Below, piece after piece: positions 24,360 to 32,437 of a stretch of DNA of 64,000 nt; positions within the stretch are counted from its first letter, which is position 1, and every line of letters begins with the position of its first letter. Below the pieces are notes generated by a model. It was not told where the DNA came from and made no database searches. It was given only the letters and a program-made list of their open reading frames with translations. The stretch lies in the NCBI GenBank assembly GCA_934539295.1, contig CAKTCN010000018.1, positions 1-64,000 of the forward strand, given 5' to 3'. This DNA is from an uncultured Allosphingosinicella sp. GTDB taxonomy: Bacteria; Pseudomonadota; Alphaproteobacteria; Sphingomonadales; Sphingomonadaceae. Position numbers and translations under genes: made by a program.

Positions 24360-24629
24360 ATGAATGCTGGTAGCACAGCCACGACTCCTCGCGCCACGAC
24401 CGATGATGGCGTGATGCGCGAAACTCTCCTCCAGGAAGCCGTCTCCTGCGCCATCGCGACGCTCTACGCGATCGAAGCCGGCGACATGTTCCGAGACCTG
24501 CCGGCCGATGAGCGTGCGAAGGAACTGCACGGCCACGGGTGCTGGTTGCTTGGCATGCTGGAGGACCAGCTCACGCGTCTTCAGCAGCAGGTGGACGGGC
24601 TTTCCCGCCCGACGGCGCCGGAGGCCTGA
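24360..24629 (+). CDS. Hypothetical protein (89 aa)
   Basis: ATG at 24360 after GGGAAACGACT. Helical and acidic: ETLLQEAVSCAIATLYAIEAG, DLPADERAKELHGHGCWLLG. No family recognised. It is the first of a plus-strand run (24360-26479) with gaps of a few bases or overlaps, so they are probably one transcript. Confidence 0.65.
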   Translation: MNAGSTATTPRATTDDGVMRETLLQEAVSCAIATLYAIEAGDMFRDLPADERAKELHGHGCWLLGMLEDQLTRLQQQVDGLSRPTAPEA

Positions 24630-24632
24630 GCC

Positions 24633-25301
24633 ATGGACCAGCTTAATCGCAGAACCGCCATCCTCGCGATTGGCGGAGCAACGGCGCTCGTCGGCGCGCC
24701 TTTGGCTATGGCTGCCAAGGTGCAGGCTGTTGCTGATCGCTCGGCATGGGACCGGGCGCTTGCGAGCGTGGTAGACACCCGCTCAGCATGTGCTGCCCAT
24801 GAGAAAGTCTGGGCTGAGGCATGGGAGAGGTGCGAGGCCCTCCGCCCATCGCTCGACATGATCAAGCATGACACGCTCTTCCTTCCACGCACCCGCGAGG
24901 AAGTGGCTCATTCGTTCGATGTAGAGTCAGCCTGGACGAAGGTTGTCGAGGGCGAGAGCAAGTGGTGGTGGTCGAAAGACCCCGACAAATTCAAGGCAGA
25001 CAGACGAGCCGCCTTGGATTCGGTCCTGGAATACCGTCGCCTTAAGGCGGAGGCGGAGGAGGTGAGCGGTTACAACGCGGCAAGCGACAAATCGGACGAG
25101 CTTAGCGACGCAGCGGTCAGCGCTTGGAGCGATCTGATCAGGATGCCGGCACCGGACACCGAGGCGCTCCTTTGGAAAATAGAGACCCTCTTCGGACCTG
25201 ATGGGCGTGATGGTGAGGGATTTGGCGATGCCTGGTCCGGCGAGGTCCTTGACGCCGTGATGTTAGATGCACGCCGGCTTCTCTCAGCACGGAGGGCTTG
25301 A
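24633..25301 (+). CDS. Hypothetical protein with possible Tat signal (222 aa)
   Basis: Starts 3 nt after the previous stop. The N-terminus DQLNRRTAILAIGGATALVG then PLAMAA resembles a twin-arginine signal peptide, which suggests export of a folded protein. The rest is charged and helical (WAEAWERCEALRPSLDMIKH; GESKWWWSKDPDKFKADRR). No family recognised. It is second in the coupled run of small unknown genes. Confidence 0.65.
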   Translation: MDQLNRRTAILAIGGATALVGAPLAMAAKVQAVADRSAWDRALASVVDTRSACAAHEKVWAEAWERCEALRPSLDMIKHDTLFLPRTREEVAHSFDVESAWTKVVEGESKWWWSKDPDKFKADRRAALDSVLEYRRLKAEAEEVSGYNAASDKSDELSDAAVSAWSDLIRMPAPDTEALLWKIETLFGPDGRDGEGFGDAWSGEVLDAVMLDARRLLSARRA

Positions 25302-25303
25302 TC

Positions 25304-25978
25304 ATGGGCAACCACCAGATGCTCGCAGCTATGATCCCCGGTTCTTCTGCCGCCGCCACGAACAGCGGTGCGATCCAAACGCGAAGGCGGCTGGACAAGG
25401 CAATTGCTCTTCACGATCGCGCCGAGGCCGAGTGCGAGCGCTTTGACCGGGAGGAGGAAACCCCTGCCCGCAACGCCTTTGTCGCCGCCCTCGAAGCGTG
25501 CTCGAACGAGGCGCCTCCGCCTCACGAAGAGAGCGCCACTACCTTCGTGAACGTGTTCGGTGACACCGTTCGGCTCTCCACGGATGGGATTGGCTCGGGC
25601 GCCGTCGCGCGAAAGGTGGTCAACGATCCGACGTGGGCCGACATGGGTGACGAGGCGTGGCGGCAGGCTCACCGCGAGATTGTCGCTGCGCACCATCGAC
25701 GTGATGCCATCCTTGCTGAGCAAGCCGCGCGCCGTGCTGCGTTCGAGAAGGAGACGCGCGCGGCGTTTCGTCTCGACGCGATCGTAGCGCGCTCGAACAG
25801 CCTCTCTAATCGGCGACACCGGCTGTTGCGGGCTGCGTTGACCATACCGGCCGCAAGCCTCGCCGATATCTTAACGAAGCTGGACTTCATCGACCGCACG
25901 ATCGGCAGTGACGAGGTTGATGGCGATGTGTTCGCCTTCATCAGCTCCGACATTCGCATCCTTGCGGGAGAGGCATGA
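25304..25978 (+). CDS. Hypothetical protein (224 aa)
   Basis: Start at the ATG at 25304, 7 nt after GGAGGG (25291-25296). A TTG at 25298 is possible. The protein is helical and charged (RLDKAIALHDRAEAECERFD), with a basic segment RSNSLSNRRHRLLRAA near residue 175. No family recognised. It ends in an ATGATG overlap with the next gene. Confidence 0.65.
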   Translation: MGNHQMLAAMIPGSSAAATNSGAIQTRRRLDKAIALHDRAEAECERFDREEETPARNAFVAALEACSNEAPPPHEESATTFVNVFGDTVRLSTDGIGSGAVARKVVNDPTWADMGDEAWRQAHREIVAAHHRRDAILAEQAARRAAFEKETRAAFRLDAIVARSNSLSNRRHRLLRAALTIPAASLADILTKLDFIDRTIGSDEVDGDVFAFISSDIRILAGEA

Positions 25979-26202
25979 TGGGCAGCCGTCACTTCGACCC
26001 ACGCCGCTGGCTGAGCACCTTCACCGCAATTGGCGGCGGGTATGCACTCATGGCGGATCGGCGCCTCACCCTCTTGGTAGACCGCTGCGAGGGCGAGGAA
26101 CTGACCAGCGTCATGGCCCAGATCGTCGGGCACGAGGACCGTCAGGAGGCGATCAAGACAGCAATCGAGCAACGGCAGATCGGTGAGGTGCAGCATGGTT
26201 GA
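25975..26202 (+). CDS. Small hypothetical protein (75 aa)
   Basis: ATG at 25975 overlaps the previous stop; GGGAGAGG lies upstream. The sequence WLSTFTAIGGGYALMADRRL then LVDRCEGEELTSVMAQIVG is a compact unknown fold. It overlaps the next gene by 8 bp. Confidence 0.55.
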   Translation: MMGSRHFDPRRWLSTFTAIGGGYALMADRRLTLLVDRCEGEELTSVMAQIVGHEDRQEAIKTAIEQRQIGEVQHG

Positions 26203-26479
26203 GTCTGCATCCCAGCAGCTGGACCAGCTTTTAGCGGCCATCCCTTCCCTGCCCCGTCCTGTGCTCTCCCGCCTCACCACTCGGCTGATCGACCACATGG
26301 ACGCGATCGATGGCGACGCTGATCTGGAACTCAACGGTGACGAGTTCGACGGCTCGCTTGGTGAGGACGACTTTCACGAACAGTCCGCGGACTGGCTCGG
26401 CTACCCCGGCTGCCCGTTGAGTGACCCAGGCGAGCCCGAATACGTGGACCGCCCAAGGATCAGCTCCTTTGGTGTTTGA
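26195..26479 (+). CDS. Small acidic hypothetical protein (94 aa)
   Basis: Start at the ATG at 26195 (MVESASQQLDQLLAAIPSL). The C-terminal half is strongly acidic (DADLELNGDEFDGSLGEDDF). Acidic small proteins in phage-related DNA can be DNA mimics or inhibitors, but nothing more specific supports that here. Last gene of the coupled run. Confidence 0.55.
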   Translation: MVESASQQLDQLLAAIPSLPRPVLSRLTTRLIDHMDAIDGDADLELNGDEFDGSLGEDDFHEQSADWLGYPGCPLSDPGEPEYVDRPRISSFGV

Positions 26480-26506
26480 ACGGCGGCCTTTCGCTCGGCG
26501 GCTGAG

Positions 26507-27094
26507 GTGGCAATCCTGACCCAACATGCGCTGCCTTGCGCGGATCCTGACGCGCCTCGGTCTTCGGATCGGGGCGCTATCTTGCGTGGGCCTAAGCAGC
26601 ACCAGTTCGAGGAAAGCCTGGCACTCTCTGAACGCTATGCCGACGCGGACTGGTGGATGCCTGTCTACCGCAAGGCCTTCCCACGTCTCCAGTCGGCGAT
26701 CTCCGTACGCGACGATGGGTGGGCGCAACGTGGCGGTGTCGATCGCGTTCTCACCCTCGCTTGCGGCCGGACCTACACTGTGGACGAGAAAATCAGGACC
26801 GCAGACTGGCCTGACATCCTGCTGGAGCAATGGAGCGACGAGGCTCGGCGCAAGCCCGGCTGGGTTCAGAAGCCGCTAGCCTGCGACTTTATCGCCTATG
26901 CCTATGCGCCGTCCGGCATGTGCTTCCTGCTGCCTGTCGTTCCCCTACAGCGCGCTTGGCGCCAGCATGGACGGGAGTGGATCAAGCGGTACGGCACGAG
27001 GAAGGCGCACAACCCAGGCTATGTGAGCGTCAGCGTGCCGGTACCGCGGTCGGTGATGGTCAGTGCGATCGCGGAAGCGATGATACTGGGCTAG
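26507..27094 (+). CDS. Possible PD-(D/E)XK-type nuclease-like protein (195 aa)
   Basis: GTG start at 26507, 27 bp after the previous stop. A central RVLTLACGRTYTVDEKIRTA stretch has a strand ending in D-E-K, like the E-x-K part of the PD-(D/E)XK core, preceded by SAISVRDDGWAQRGGVD. I recall similar uncharacterised phage proteins but cannot name a family. It precedes the DUF3800 gene and is possibly cargo of the element. Confidence 0.55.
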   Translation: MAILTQHALPCADPDAPRSSDRGAILRGPKQHQFEESLALSERYADADWWMPVYRKAFPRLQSAISVRDDGWAQRGGVDRVLTLACGRTYTVDEKIRTADWPDILLEQWSDEARRKPGWVQKPLACDFIAYAYAPSGMCFLLPVVPLQRAWRQHGREWIKRYGTRKAHNPGYVSVSVPVPRSVMVSAIAEAMILG

Positions 27095-27189
27095 CCCGCG
27101 AAGGGGCAAGGCACCAACCCTTTTCAACGCGTGAGCAGAAGCAGACGGGCAGATTCGACTTCATCTGCGTCACAGACTTATATCGGGCC

Positions 27190-28017
27190 ATGCGCCCTAC
27201 TCTCACCGTCTACATCGACGAAGCCGGGGATCCGGGGGTACGTGACGGATTACGCTACTCGAGCAGCCGGCACGAATGGCTCTGTCTGAGTGCCGTGGTG
27301 GTCCGTTCGATGCGGTCACCTGACTTGCCGGTGTGGGTGAGGGAGATGCGTGACGCAGCCAAATCAACCCAAGCAGGCTCGCTTCATTATCACCGCATCC
27401 TCACGGGCAGGCGTTCTGATGTATGTCAGACGCTGGCATCCAAGCCTTGCCGAGCCTTCGTCCTGGCCACTCACAAGTCGAACATGCGCGAATACGTGAA
27501 TGATCGCATCGGCGCGATGATATCCGGGGGCAAGTTCTACAACTGGTGCCTCCGCCTCCTTCTCGAGCGAGTCACGGCCTGGGCAGAAGAATGGCAGAAG
27601 CGCGAACTCGACACGGTCGAAGCTCTGGAAGTGGTATTCGCCCAGCGCGGCCACGATTATGAGCACTTCTTCTCGTATATCGACCTGCTCAAGATGCAGA
27701 AGCAGGCTGACAAGCTCTTCCTGAAAGGGCCCGGCCTTGCTCCCGCGCTTCTCGACCGCTCACGCTGGTCTGTCATCCCTGCAGCCGATCTGGCTGGTCT
27801 CCAATTAGCCGACACTGTGGCGAGCGCTTTCTACCAGGCTGCAAATGTCGCGTCGCCGACCTGGGATGTCACGCCGGCTCAAAGGTTGAAGCCGATCATC
27901 ATGGATAAGAATGGCTGCGCAGCGAACGTAGGTGTTACGGTGTTCCCGCTTCCTCACCAAGCCACGCTACCTGAAGAAGCTCGGCCGATTTTCCGAACGT
28001 TCGGCTACGAGTTTTAG
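27190..28017 (+). CDS. DUF3800 domain protein (275 aa)
   Basis: The ATG at 27190 (MRPTLTVYIDEAGDPGVRDG) begins the hallmark DUF3800 strand with IDEAGD. WLCLSAVVVRS, the later DYEHFFSYIDLLK and PAADLAGLQLADTVASAFYQ also fit. DUF3800 proteins have an RNase H-like fold with acidic active-site residues and are frequent on mobile DNA, often as suspected nucleases. The longer open frame from 26830 that overlaps the preceding gene is spurious. Confidence 0.85.
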   Translation: MRPTLTVYIDEAGDPGVRDGLRYSSSRHEWLCLSAVVVRSMRSPDLPVWVREMRDAAKSTQAGSLHYHRILTGRRSDVCQTLASKPCRAFVLATHKSNMREYVNDRIGAMISGGKFYNWCLRLLLERVTAWAEEWQKRELDTVEALEVVFAQRGHDYEHFFSYIDLLKMQKQADKLFLKGPGLAPALLDRSRWSVIPAADLAGLQLADTVASAFYQAANVASPTWDVTPAQRLKPIIMDKNGCAANVGVTVFPLPHQATLPEEARPIFRTFGYEF

Positions 28018-28239
28018 GTTGGCGGGCCCCGGCCTCCGTTACGCCAGATCCGGCTGGTAGGTCGCCACTGCAAGGACGGCCGTCCGGCTGGTTCTCCTGC
28101 CCCACTTGGGAGGCAGGCTAAGAGGTTGTTCCGGCGTATCCCGCCGACGGCAGAATCTCAAAAAAGTCAGGTGGAATCAATCCCTTGCTAAGTGCTTGAA
28201 CCGACTCGACTTTAGCCAGAAAGGCCGAATGTGATAGCC

Positions 28240-29331
28240 TCAATTGCGCTGGCGAGCATCCTGGTAGGCCAGCATCGTCGCGAGCCAAGCATCGTCCTGC
28301 ATCGCCTTCTCTCGCGCTGCATCCACCCTGTCGGCCAGCTCCAGAGCATCCCGGACCATCGGACTACGACGCCCTGCTGGGATCGAGCGGACCCTCCTCC
28401 TTAGCAGCAACGAAGCCTCAACACCCCGCCGCAGCGCCTCCATCCGCTTGATCGCCCGTTCCTTCAGCGCCTCAGCCTCGGCAGCCTTCTCCATCATCTC
28501 GCGCCGGCCGGAAGCCAGCCGCTCGGCCTCAGCGTGGAGCCTTGCCCATTCGGCATCAATCTCCCGTCGCTGCTGACTGACCGCCTCCAGTTCGACAGCG
28601 ACCTTGGTGCGCTCCGCTGCCAGCCGCTCAGTCTCGGTCTGCACGCCGGCGCGATCAAGGGCGAGACCATTGCGCTCTGCCAGCATGCGCTGACGCGCCT
28701 CCTCAAGCATTGCCTCATGCTCTCGGTTGCTGATGTTCCTCTCGCGCGAGCGCTCCTTGCCGCGCTCCAGGCCCATAGGGCCGAAGTAGGACGCAAAGCG
28801 GGTCTGCTCACGCGACATGTCGCCGCGGCCGCCGATTACGCGCTTGGCTGACAGGCGGTAGATAGGCGCCTTGTCCTTCCGGCGATTATCCGGCTCATGG
28901 ATTAGTGGCACCACGACTATATGCAGGTGCGGCGTGCGCTCATCCTCGTGCAAGGCGACAGAGACAATCTGCCCTTCGATCCTGAAGCGGTCAGCGAACG
29001 CCTTGATGGTGAAGGCAATGAAGGCGCACAACTTCGCCTGACGGGATTCTTTGTCGAGTCCGTCGAACACCTCGCGGGAAGTCGAGGCCACGAACTCGAT
29101 GGCCAGCACTTCACCAAGCTGTGGCGTCACGCCGTATCGAGCAAGAACCTCGCGGATGGTGCCGGCTACATCTCGATCTCCAAGGAGCAGCCTAGGCTTC
29201 GGCGCTTCCTTGTCGACGTGCTTGCACTCCATCTCCCGAGTGTTGTGCCGGCGAACATGGTAGACGTGACCCCATGTCTTGATGCGCTTGAACCGCAATG
29301 TGATGAACCGCTTAGATGCCTCCTGAGCCAT
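28240..29331 (-). CDS. MobV-type relaxase (363 aa)
   Basis: ATG at 29331. The N-terminal relaxase domain shows HNTRE at residues 29-33 and the metal-binding motif HEDERTPHLH at 128-137, followed by VVPL. These are motifs of the MobV/Pre family that nicks oriT for mobilisation by a conjugative helper. The C-terminal half (about residues 200-330) is a long charged coiled coil. It lacks a type IV secretion system in the element, so any transfer would need a helper. It has an inverted repeat upstream at 29414-29433. Confidence 0.88.
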   Translation of the reverse strand: MAQEASKRFITLRFKRIKTWGHVYHVRRHNTREMECKHVDKEAPKPRLLLGDRDVAGTIREVLARYGVTPQLGEVLAIEFVASTSREVFDGLDKESRQAKLCAFIAFTIKAFADRFRIEGQIVSVALHEDERTPHLHIVVVPLIHEPDNRRKDKAPIYRLSAKRVIGGRGDMSREQTRFASYFGPMGLERGKERSRERNISNREHEAMLEEARQRMLAERNGLALDRAGVQTETERLAAERTKVAVELEAVSQQRREIDAEWARLHAEAERLASGRREMMEKAAEAEALKERAIKRMEALRRGVEASLLLRRRVRSIPAGRRSPMVRDALELADRVDAAREKAMQDDAWLATMLAYQDARQRN

Positions 29332-29413
29332 GCCGATCTCTCCCTCGGCAATATTGTCTCAAAGTGCCCGTCTCCGATGCAAGACCCCCCTCGAAATAAA
29401 GGTGCGTCAGTAA

Positions 29414-29433
29414 CGGTCTCACATACTAGACCG
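29414..29433. promoter_or_regulatory. Inverted repeat upstream of the MobV relaxase, possible oriT part
   Basis: CGGTCT (29414-29419) and AGACCG (29428-29433) form a 6-bp inverted repeat with an 8-bp spacer in the 138-bp gap upstream of the relaxase. MobV origins often lie just upstream of mob and contain such repeats. No nic site is recognised. Confidence 0.35.
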
Positions 29434-29469
29434 ATACCGATGAACTCCGGGAGCTAAGCCAATCGCTAC

Positions 29470-29997
29470 TTAGCCTCTAGTGAGTGCGAATGTCCCGAGC
29501 AGGGGCACGTATCGCCAAAGCCGCAGACGGGTCATCGGTTTGAACTTGGCGTAAAAGGCCGCGTCAACCGCGAGCAGGAGATCCTCCAGCGCCCCGATAA
29601 GGTCGGTGACCCTTTCAACATCGTCCGGAGAGTGCTTGCGGCCAGCCTTCTCGAAGTCTCCGCCGGTCGCGGCCTTGCGGACCTCACCCATCAATGTGGC
29701 GCCTTCGAAATGAAGCCCTGCAGCGGTGAGGGCGGTCACTTGTCGCGAAAGCCTTTTCACCTCGGCCTTGAGGCTAACTGCTGCGCCTGCCGCGGTCTTC
29801 GGCGTTGAATTGAGCCAATACTCTGTCGCGCCCACCCGCACAACGCCAGCCACCTCATGAAGGTCGCCGATATGCTCTCTCACTTCCTTCCGATAGTCAC
29901 GCCGATCGGCTTGGCGAGCGACTATGAACCACCCCAGCACCGTCAGAGCGGCGGGTAGCACAAAGGAATATTGGAGGTAGCCTGACGAAGAAGCCAC
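29470..29997 (-). CDS. Membrane-anchored protein of a three-gene operon (175 aa)
   Basis: GTG start at 29997. One N-terminal transmembrane segment (YLQYSFVLPAALTVLGWFIV) is followed by a cytoplasmic helical region (DYRKEVREHIGDLHEVAGVV; VSLKAEVKRLSRQVTALTAA). No family recognised. It lies 8 bp downstream of the STAS-like gene on the same strand and so is probably the third gene of one operon with the STAS/HATPase protein. A membrane anchor combined with a regulatory pair would suit an effector or signalling role, but that is inference. Confidence 0.7.
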   Translation of the reverse strand: MASSSGYLQYSFVLPAALTVLGWFIVARQADRRDYRKEVREHIGDLHEVAGVVRVGATEYWLNSTPKTAAGAAVSLKAEVKRLSRQVTALTAAGLHFEGATLMGEVRKAATGGDFEKAGRKHSPDDVERVTDLIGALEDLLLAVDAAFYAKFKPMTRLRLWRYVPLLGTFALTRG

Positions 29998-30005
29998 CTT
30001 GCTAC

Positions 30006-30305
30006 TTAACTCCAGTAGCTACGAATTTCTGCAACTAGGGACGCGTCCTTGGTTCGAAACGATATCCGACGCAGCAAATCCTCGGCCGCAAATCCTGCTC
30101 GAAGGAGGCCACCGAACGCTTCTTCCAGAAAGGACGATCCATAACCGCGCGTACCGTCCAACTCTAGGGTGACGCTGCCGGCGTTCAGCGCAGGAACCAG
30201 GAACTGATTTCTGAAGCGTTCGCCCGAGTTTGGACCGTCGCTGACGAAACGACCTGCAGGCGCGCGAGAAAAGTCCCTTGAGACGTTGATCACGTTACCT
30301 TCCAT
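30006..30305 (-). CDS. STAS-like DUF4325 protein (99 aa)
   Basis: Start at the ATG at 30305 (MEGNVINVSRDFSRAPAGRF), giving a protein of the usual DUF4325 size. The core VTLELDGTRGYGSSFLEEAFGG is the conserved DUF4325 motif (a strand with Asp, then GxxSSFLxEAFG). STAS-like proteins of this type pair with ATPase-domain proteins in partner-switch-like modules. The upstream STAS/HATPase gene overlaps it by 11 bp, strong evidence of co-translation. Confidence 0.85.
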   Translation of the reverse strand: MEGNVINVSRDFSRAPAGRFVSDGPNSGERFRNQFLVPALNAGSVTLELDGTRGYGSSFLEEAFGGLLRAGFAAEDLLRRISFRTKDASLVAEIRSYWS

Positions 30306-31386
30306 CCTGTTCACCAGCCTGACCGACCGGGACACGCCACCAAACCAACGTGCCTAGCAATCGATCCGAAAATTCCGTCGTCTGCATGCCCTCATCGGGC
30401 GTGGAAATAACATATGCTCTGTCGCTGTAAATTCCAACGACCCCGTCGTCTGACTCGTGCGTGGCGTTCCAAACCTGGGGCAGGCCTTTTCCCCGGTGCT
30501 CCTCATCGGTACTCGTCTCGCCGAGGATGAGAGCGGTCTTGATCGCGGCGACGTCAGGTGGGTCGCCAGAGAAGATCTGCCGTACCTTTCCGAGGAAGCG
30601 CCGATCCCACGCCAGCGGAAGCGAGCGGGGTATTCCGATGCCGAGATCGCAGACAAGGACCTCCAATGTCCCTTGCGTTTCGCGAGTGAACATCCACCAC
30701 CGGCGCTCCTTGAAAGCTCCGCAGCCATCCGGGCGGGCACCACGATAGGCGTGATGCAGGCTATTAATGATCGCCTCCGAGAGCCCGATCTGCATGCCTG
30801 TCATCAATGCCGGAGCAATCCTGCCCTCGTGCTCCTCAAGCACGTTCCCTGGCTTATCGTCGATGCGAGTTCCGGTAGCATATCGCCAGTGCCGCACCGA
30901 CTCGTCGAACTCGGACGCAACATGCTCTGGCGGTGGCTTCTGTCCAATTCTTTCCAACAGGCCAATTTGGTCCAGCACTTGCCCAACGATCTTGCCAGTC
31001 TCGCTTGATCGATCGGGCAACCGGCATCGCACCACTTGTTCGGAGCTTCCCATTCGAATTGCGCGGTCAATCTCGGCGATGACCACAAGCATCCCCGGCG
31101 CGTCGATGATCGCTGTTCTCGTGAAGTCCAAGATCAAGTCCTGGCCGTCGTGGAGGAAGGCTTGCCTGATACGAGTGCAAAACATCAGCGTCGCTCGTCG
31201 ATAATCAGAGCGCCACAGGGAGATGCGTGGCGGCGCAAACAAGCGCACAAATTCGACGGGCTTCCGTGCCCGGGCAGCTTTCCAGACCCGCTTCCCGTCA
31301 CGCCTGTGATGAAGCTTTTCGCGTTGCCTCACCTTTCGCTGAAAGCGCTTGCGGACCACCTTAGGTGGTAGAATCGTCAAACCCAA
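30295..31386 (-). CDS. STAS plus HATPase (GHKL) protein (363 aa)
   Basis: Start set at the TTG at 31386 because GGGGGAG ends 6 nt before it; a TTG 6 nt upstream is also possible. Residues about 1-50 are very basic. A STAS-like strand-helix (LILDFTRTAIIDAPGMLVVI, AEIDRAI) follows, then the ATPase domain: N box GLSEAIINSLHHAY, G1 box VCDLGIGIPRSLP and G2 box EEHRGKGLPQVW. It lacks a histidine-kinase phosphoacceptor domain. With the DUF4325 and membrane-protein genes it forms an operon placed against attR. Confidence 0.85.
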   Translation of the reverse strand: MGLTILPPKVVRKRFQRKVRQREKLHHRRDGKRVWKAARARKPVEFVRLFAPPRISLWRSDYRRATLMFCTRIRQAFLHDGQDLILDFTRTAIIDAPGMLVVIAEIDRAIRMGSSEQVVRCRLPDRSSETGKIVGQVLDQIGLLERIGQKPPPEHVASEFDESVRHWRYATGTRIDDKPGNVLEEHEGRIAPALMTGMQIGLSEAIINSLHHAYRGARPDGCGAFKERRWWMFTRETQGTLEVLVCDLGIGIPRSLPLAWDRRFLGKVRQIFSGDPPDVAAIKTALILGETSTDEEHRGKGLPQVWNATHESDDGVVGIYSDRAYVISTPDEGMQTTEFSDRLLGTLVWWRVPVGQAGEQDGR

Positions 31387-31483
31387 CTGCAACTCCCCCT
31401 GCGAGATAGCTCACAGGAAACAAACTTCATTGCAACGTGAGAGCGACCAAACCTCCACGCGGTGCTTACCCGGTGATTGCTAG

Positions 31484-31589
31484 ACACGAAAAAGCCGGAT
31501 CATCGCTGACCCGGCTTTCGCCTGCTATGAAGCAGAAATTCGATGGCGCGCCCGGAACGATTCGAACGTCCGACCCTCAGATTCGTAGT
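31484..31589. repeat. attR of element 1, overlapping tRNA-Arg
   Basis: Second copy of the direct repeat at 6337-6441 with one extra A. The identity stops inside the anticodon loop of tRNA-Arg, which marks the crossover zone as the anticodon loop through the 3' end. The copy also contains the tRNA's terminator, so the element brought its own tRNA 3' end and terminator. Confidence 0.93.
31489..31518 (-). terminator. Intrinsic terminator of tRNA-Arg
   Basis: On the minus strand AAAGCCGG and CCGGCTTT (plus-strand arms 31511-31518 and 31491-31498) form a stem followed by a T run. It lies 26 bp past the CCA end. The attL copy keeps the same hairpin at 6342-6371. Confidence 0.8.
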
Positions 31590-31620
31590 CTGATGCTCTA
31601 TCCAGCTGAGCTACGGGCGC
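31544..31620 (-). tRNA. tRNA-Arg(ACG)
   Basis: The 77-nt cloverleaf reads from 31620: acceptor GCGCCCG paired with CGGGCGC, D arm GCTC/GAGC, anticodon stem TCAGA/TCTGA with loop CTACGAA (anticodon ACG), T arm GGACG/CGTTC with loop TTCGAAT, and an encoded CCA. The 5' part is chromosomal and the 3' part comes from element 1, so integration kept the gene whole. Confidence 0.97.
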
Positions 31621-31870
31621 GTTGTGGGGTGGCACTTAGGCGGAGATTTCCAGGCGCGCAACCCCGGATCGTGCGAAAAGACGGGTTGTCCACAGGATCG
31701 TGGTCCTCATGGACGATTTCGTCCGTGAGCGAAGCGGCAGGATGTTCGAAGGCGCTCCATCAACATGCATGACTGCGCAGGCGCATATCTAATCCTAGCG
31801 CTGCTCGCGTGGCTCTCCGAGGATGCTCGATTTGGTGCCGCGGTATCTGCCTATAGTGGCGCAGCCCTGC

Positions 31871-32311
31871 TCATCGCGGCGGCGACATGCTCGCTTCGCG
31901 CAGCATCTGCAGGGATGCGCTCGGCATGTGCCGCTGCGCATCGTCGCGGATGAAGCGCTTGCGCCTGAGCACCGCCACTTCTTCCCCGGCGCACTTCTCG
32001 ATCTCCGCGGCGAGACGTTCATCCACGCCCAGCCATTCTCCCGACATGCCGAGCACCCGCACCGGCACATCGTCGTCGCGGAATATGGTGACGTGGACGT
32101 TGGAGACGCCGCTCGTCCGCCGCGATCCGAAGAAGAAGCGGTGGCCGCCATCCAACGCGCGGTCGCAGAGCAAGCGCTTGCTTCGCACGCCCCTTACGCA
32201 CGCAACCACCTCCTCATAAGGGGCAGCGCCTGCATCGATCTGAAGCGCGGCCGCGGGCGACGGGGCCGACGCGGCGGATGCCATTCCCGAAAGAAGGAGC
32301 AAGTGGAGCAA
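31871..32311 (-). CDS. Exported hypothetical protein (146 aa)
   Basis: The frame starts at a TTG at 32311, giving a signal-like MLHLLLLSGMASAASAPSPA. The mature part is soluble (FFFGSRRTSGVSNVHVTIFR; LGVDERLAAEIEKCAGEEVA) with two Cys. No family recognised. GGAG lies about 15 nt upstream, so the start is not certain. It is the first host gene after element 1, about 250 bp from the tRNA. Confidence 0.6.
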   Translation of the reverse strand: MLHLLLLSGMASAASAPSPAAALQIDAGAAPYEEVVACVRGVRSKRLLCDRALDGGHRFFFGSRRTSGVSNVHVTIFRDDDVPVRVLGMSGEWLGVDERLAAEIEKCAGEEVAVLRRKRFIRDDAQRHMPSASLQMLREASMSPPR

Positions 32312-32437
32312 GTGTCCCAGTTCCGTCTCCTACGAATCTCTTCTTCGCTGCAGGATGCGCCAGTGACTCAAATCGCGCAAGCAGCACACGTTCCACCCCA
32401 CCATTGCCAAGCCACTGCTTTACGTTAAGGTAAAGCA

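Larger units (their letters stand above)
6337..31589. mobile_element. Integrated element 1 in tRNA-Arg(ACG), about 25 kb, satellite/IME-like
   Basis: Bounded by a direct repeat of about 105 bp (6337-6441 and 31484-31589) that holds the 3' half of tRNA-Arg(ACG) and its terminator. A tyrosine recombinase gene starts 141 bp inside attL. Inside are an AlpA-like regulator, a Toprim protein, a VapE helicase, four tail-type phage genes, a MobV relaxase and many unknowns. No capsid, portal, large terminase or lysis gene is visible, so it is not a complete prophage. The int-alpA-primase-helicase order resembles phage-inducible islands of Gram-negative hosts, while the relaxase suggests mobilisation by conjugation. 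Confidence 0.92.

Noticed and set aside
31765..31953. Small hydrophobic plus-strand frame after tRNA-Arg
   Set aside because: It overlaps the end of the exported protein gene on the other strand and lacks a ribosome site.
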